DNA from: Candidatus Ratteibacteria bacterium
GTDB lineage: Bacteria; CAIJMQ01
Reading direction: 5' to 3'
DNA length: 63,010 bases
Assembly (NCBI GenBank): GCA_028715665.1
Contig: JAQURI010000001.1
Coordinates: 1 to 63,010 of the forward strand
Below the pieces are notes generated by a model. The model was not told the origin of the DNA and ran no database searches. It saw nothing but the letters and a program-made list of their open reading frames with translations. Below, piece after piece: positions 61,971-63,010 of the stretch. The stretch's first letter is position 1; the number at the start of each line of letters is the position of its first letter. The translations under genes and the position numbers were made by a program.

Positions 61971-61996
61971 ACCGGCAATGTTTCAGGTGATATGAA

Positions 61997-62260
61997 ATGG
62001 CAGCACGCAAAAGGAAACCATCCGAAAAAGGTAAATTCTTCGAATACCGGGGTCGGAATTACGAGGATGCAGTAAACGGGGCTATACAAAGAGCGAAGAG
62101 CGAAGCCGCATATCCATCGTCTGCATCATATAGAGGAATAAAAGAATTATCGGGTGAACGTGGTTTATTTAATATCATTATAAAAGACGAACTGAAACGC
62201 TCTAAAATTCCAAAAACCCTGATAACGAAATTAACAGACCCGGCATGGAGTGGGAGTTAG
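61997..62260 (+). CDS. Small basic protein of unknown function
   Basis: An 87-residue basic protein (AARKRKPSEKGKFFEYRGRNYED), mixed alpha/beta, coupled by a short gap to the last gene. Function unknown. Confidence 0.5.
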   Translation: MAARKRKPSEKGKFFEYRGRNYEDAVNGAIQRAKSEAAYPSSASYRGIKELSGERGLFNIIIKDELKRSKIPKTLITKLTDPAWSGS

Positions 62261-62261
62261 T

Positions 62262-62972
62262 ATGGCAAAAGAACCAAAATACAAGGGTATGCCAGCAGAA
62301 GAGCTTCCCCCATATCAATTATATAAACTTTGGCAGAAAGTCACAGGATACAGCAGTATGGATAGGTTCGGAAGCCTACCGAGAGCCGAAGCTTTAGAAG
62401 CAATAAACAGAGCCAAAGGTAAACAACCATGGAGACCATTCAAAGAAAATAAGAAAGGCACATCTGGCTGGCAGGAAGCCGCAGATGATTCAGGAAAAGC
62501 CCCGGAGCACGTCATAGCAGCGAACAAAAACAAAACAGATAATGTATCGAGAATCCCAATGTACAAACCCCCCAAAGTCGTACAGAGGCTCATACATGAG
62601 AATAAAGTTTACAATCCATTCTTCATAAACATAGGTGGCCGTTCATATGAACTTAAAAATATCATCGTTTACAAGAAGAACGGTGATTTGATAAGTAACG
62701 GCAGGGGTTGGTTCGGGTCGAACAACTCTCTTGACTATTTCGAAGTCCCGGAAACTACAAAAAGATTAAAGGTCAAACTCGACGGGTCAACATTCATCGT
62801 TCCGAAGAAAAAAGAGTGGTTCGAACGACACGATACGACGCCACACGCAATCCTGTATATTCCATATGAGTATTTCGATTTTGGGTTCTGTCAAGTCCAC
62901 GTTTGCTCGGATAGGCTGTCAAAATTCGTTTGCTTTGTTGGTGGGGTTCGGTTACTGCATAAACTTTTATAA
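62262..62972 (+). CDS. Protein of unknown function sharing a module with the repeat protein
   Basis: A 236-residue protein from ATG 62262 (the upstream GTG at 62250 is less likely). Residues about 65-100 carry SGWQEAADDSGKAPEH, AANKN and RIPM, matching the N-terminus of the protein at 38194. The final 30 residues (from FCQVHVCSD) start at GGGTTCTGTCAAGTC (62883), a near copy of 23379-23393, and look unlike the rest. The natural C-terminus may have been replaced. Confidence 0.6.
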   Translation: MAKEPKYKGMPAEELPPYQLYKLWQKVTGYSSMDRFGSLPRAEALEAINRAKGKQPWRPFKENKKGTSGWQEAADDSGKAPEHVIAANKNKTDNVSRIPMYKPPKVVQRLIHENKVYNPFFINIGGRSYELKNIIVYKKNGDLISNGRGWFGSNNSLDYFEVPETTKRLKVKLDGSTFIVPKKKEWFERHDTTPHAILYIPYEYFDFGFCQVHVCSDRLSKFVCFVGGVRLLHKLL

Positions 62973-63010
62973 TATATTATTATAATAGACACTGATATGG
63001 ACTTAAATAA

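Noticed and set aside
1..63010. Identification as a Borg element of Methanoperedens
   Set aside because: The same-strand gene runs would fit, but no terminal inverted repeat or tandem repeat array is visible in this window, and no marker gene was recognised.

Overview
The window reads as archaeal. Its promoters have a TATA-like core about 31-41 bases before the start codon, its tRNAs lack an encoded CCA, it encodes an AglB/STT3 oligosaccharyltransferase with a WWDYG motif, a dUTPase of the archaeal type, and a type IV pilin with an archaeal class III signal. There are no ribosomal, replication-fork or central-metabolism genes. Almost all genes lie in long same-strand runs with 1-8 base overlaps, and many are tiny proteins of unknown function. 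The best reading is a large extrachromosomal element or integrated plasmid/virus of a euryarchaeal host, possibly a methanogen or methanotroph of the Methanosarcinales type. That host assignment is inference, and no replication or capsid gene was recognised.

Layout. Bases 124-22630 (+ strand) hold a glycan-assembly operon series: UDP-sugar dehydrogenase, dUTPase, sugar epimerase, Wzx-like flippase, GT4 and GT2 glycosyltransferases, methyltransferases, a metallophosphoesterase, a polysaccharide deacetylase and two radical SAM enzymes. IS200/IS605-type elements and solo ends interrupt it. Bases 22662-28903 (- strand) carry five tRNAs, all class II (two Ser, three Leu), then further sugar genes: a six-hairpin-like protein, a nitroreductase, an RmlC-like epimerase, an NAD-dependent epimerase and a GT2. 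Bases 28999-47734 (+) start with a sugar N-acylation set (3-hydroxyacyl-CoA dehydrogenase, hexapeptide acyltransferase, methyltransferase, PLP aminotransferase). They continue with AglB, a secreted Ig-like protein, a CPBP membrane protease, a homing-endonuclease-repeat protein and a 2149-residue sequon-rich surface protein with three C-terminal membrane helices. Bases 47829-63010 (+) hold DNA-binding proteins, many small zinc-ribbon proteins, a radical SAM protein, a pilin, a tandem paralogue family (one copy frameshifted) and small basic proteins.

How it may work together. Nucleotide-sugar enzymes, glycosyltransferases, a flippase and AglB would let the element build and transfer its own N-glycan, while the large proteins downstream of AglB are rich in N-X-S/T sequons. 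The element may therefore re-glycosylate or replace part of its host's surface. Eight transcription units share one unusually conserved promoter, CGATA-N4-TATCG over the TATA region followed by TAATTATGTT. Four of them also carry a TGTACGTACA-like palindrome exactly six bases upstream, which suggests a common element-encoded control.

Other unusual points are two genes that appear to start at ACG behind strong Shine-Dalgarno sites, and an IS that separates a shared-type promoter from its operon.
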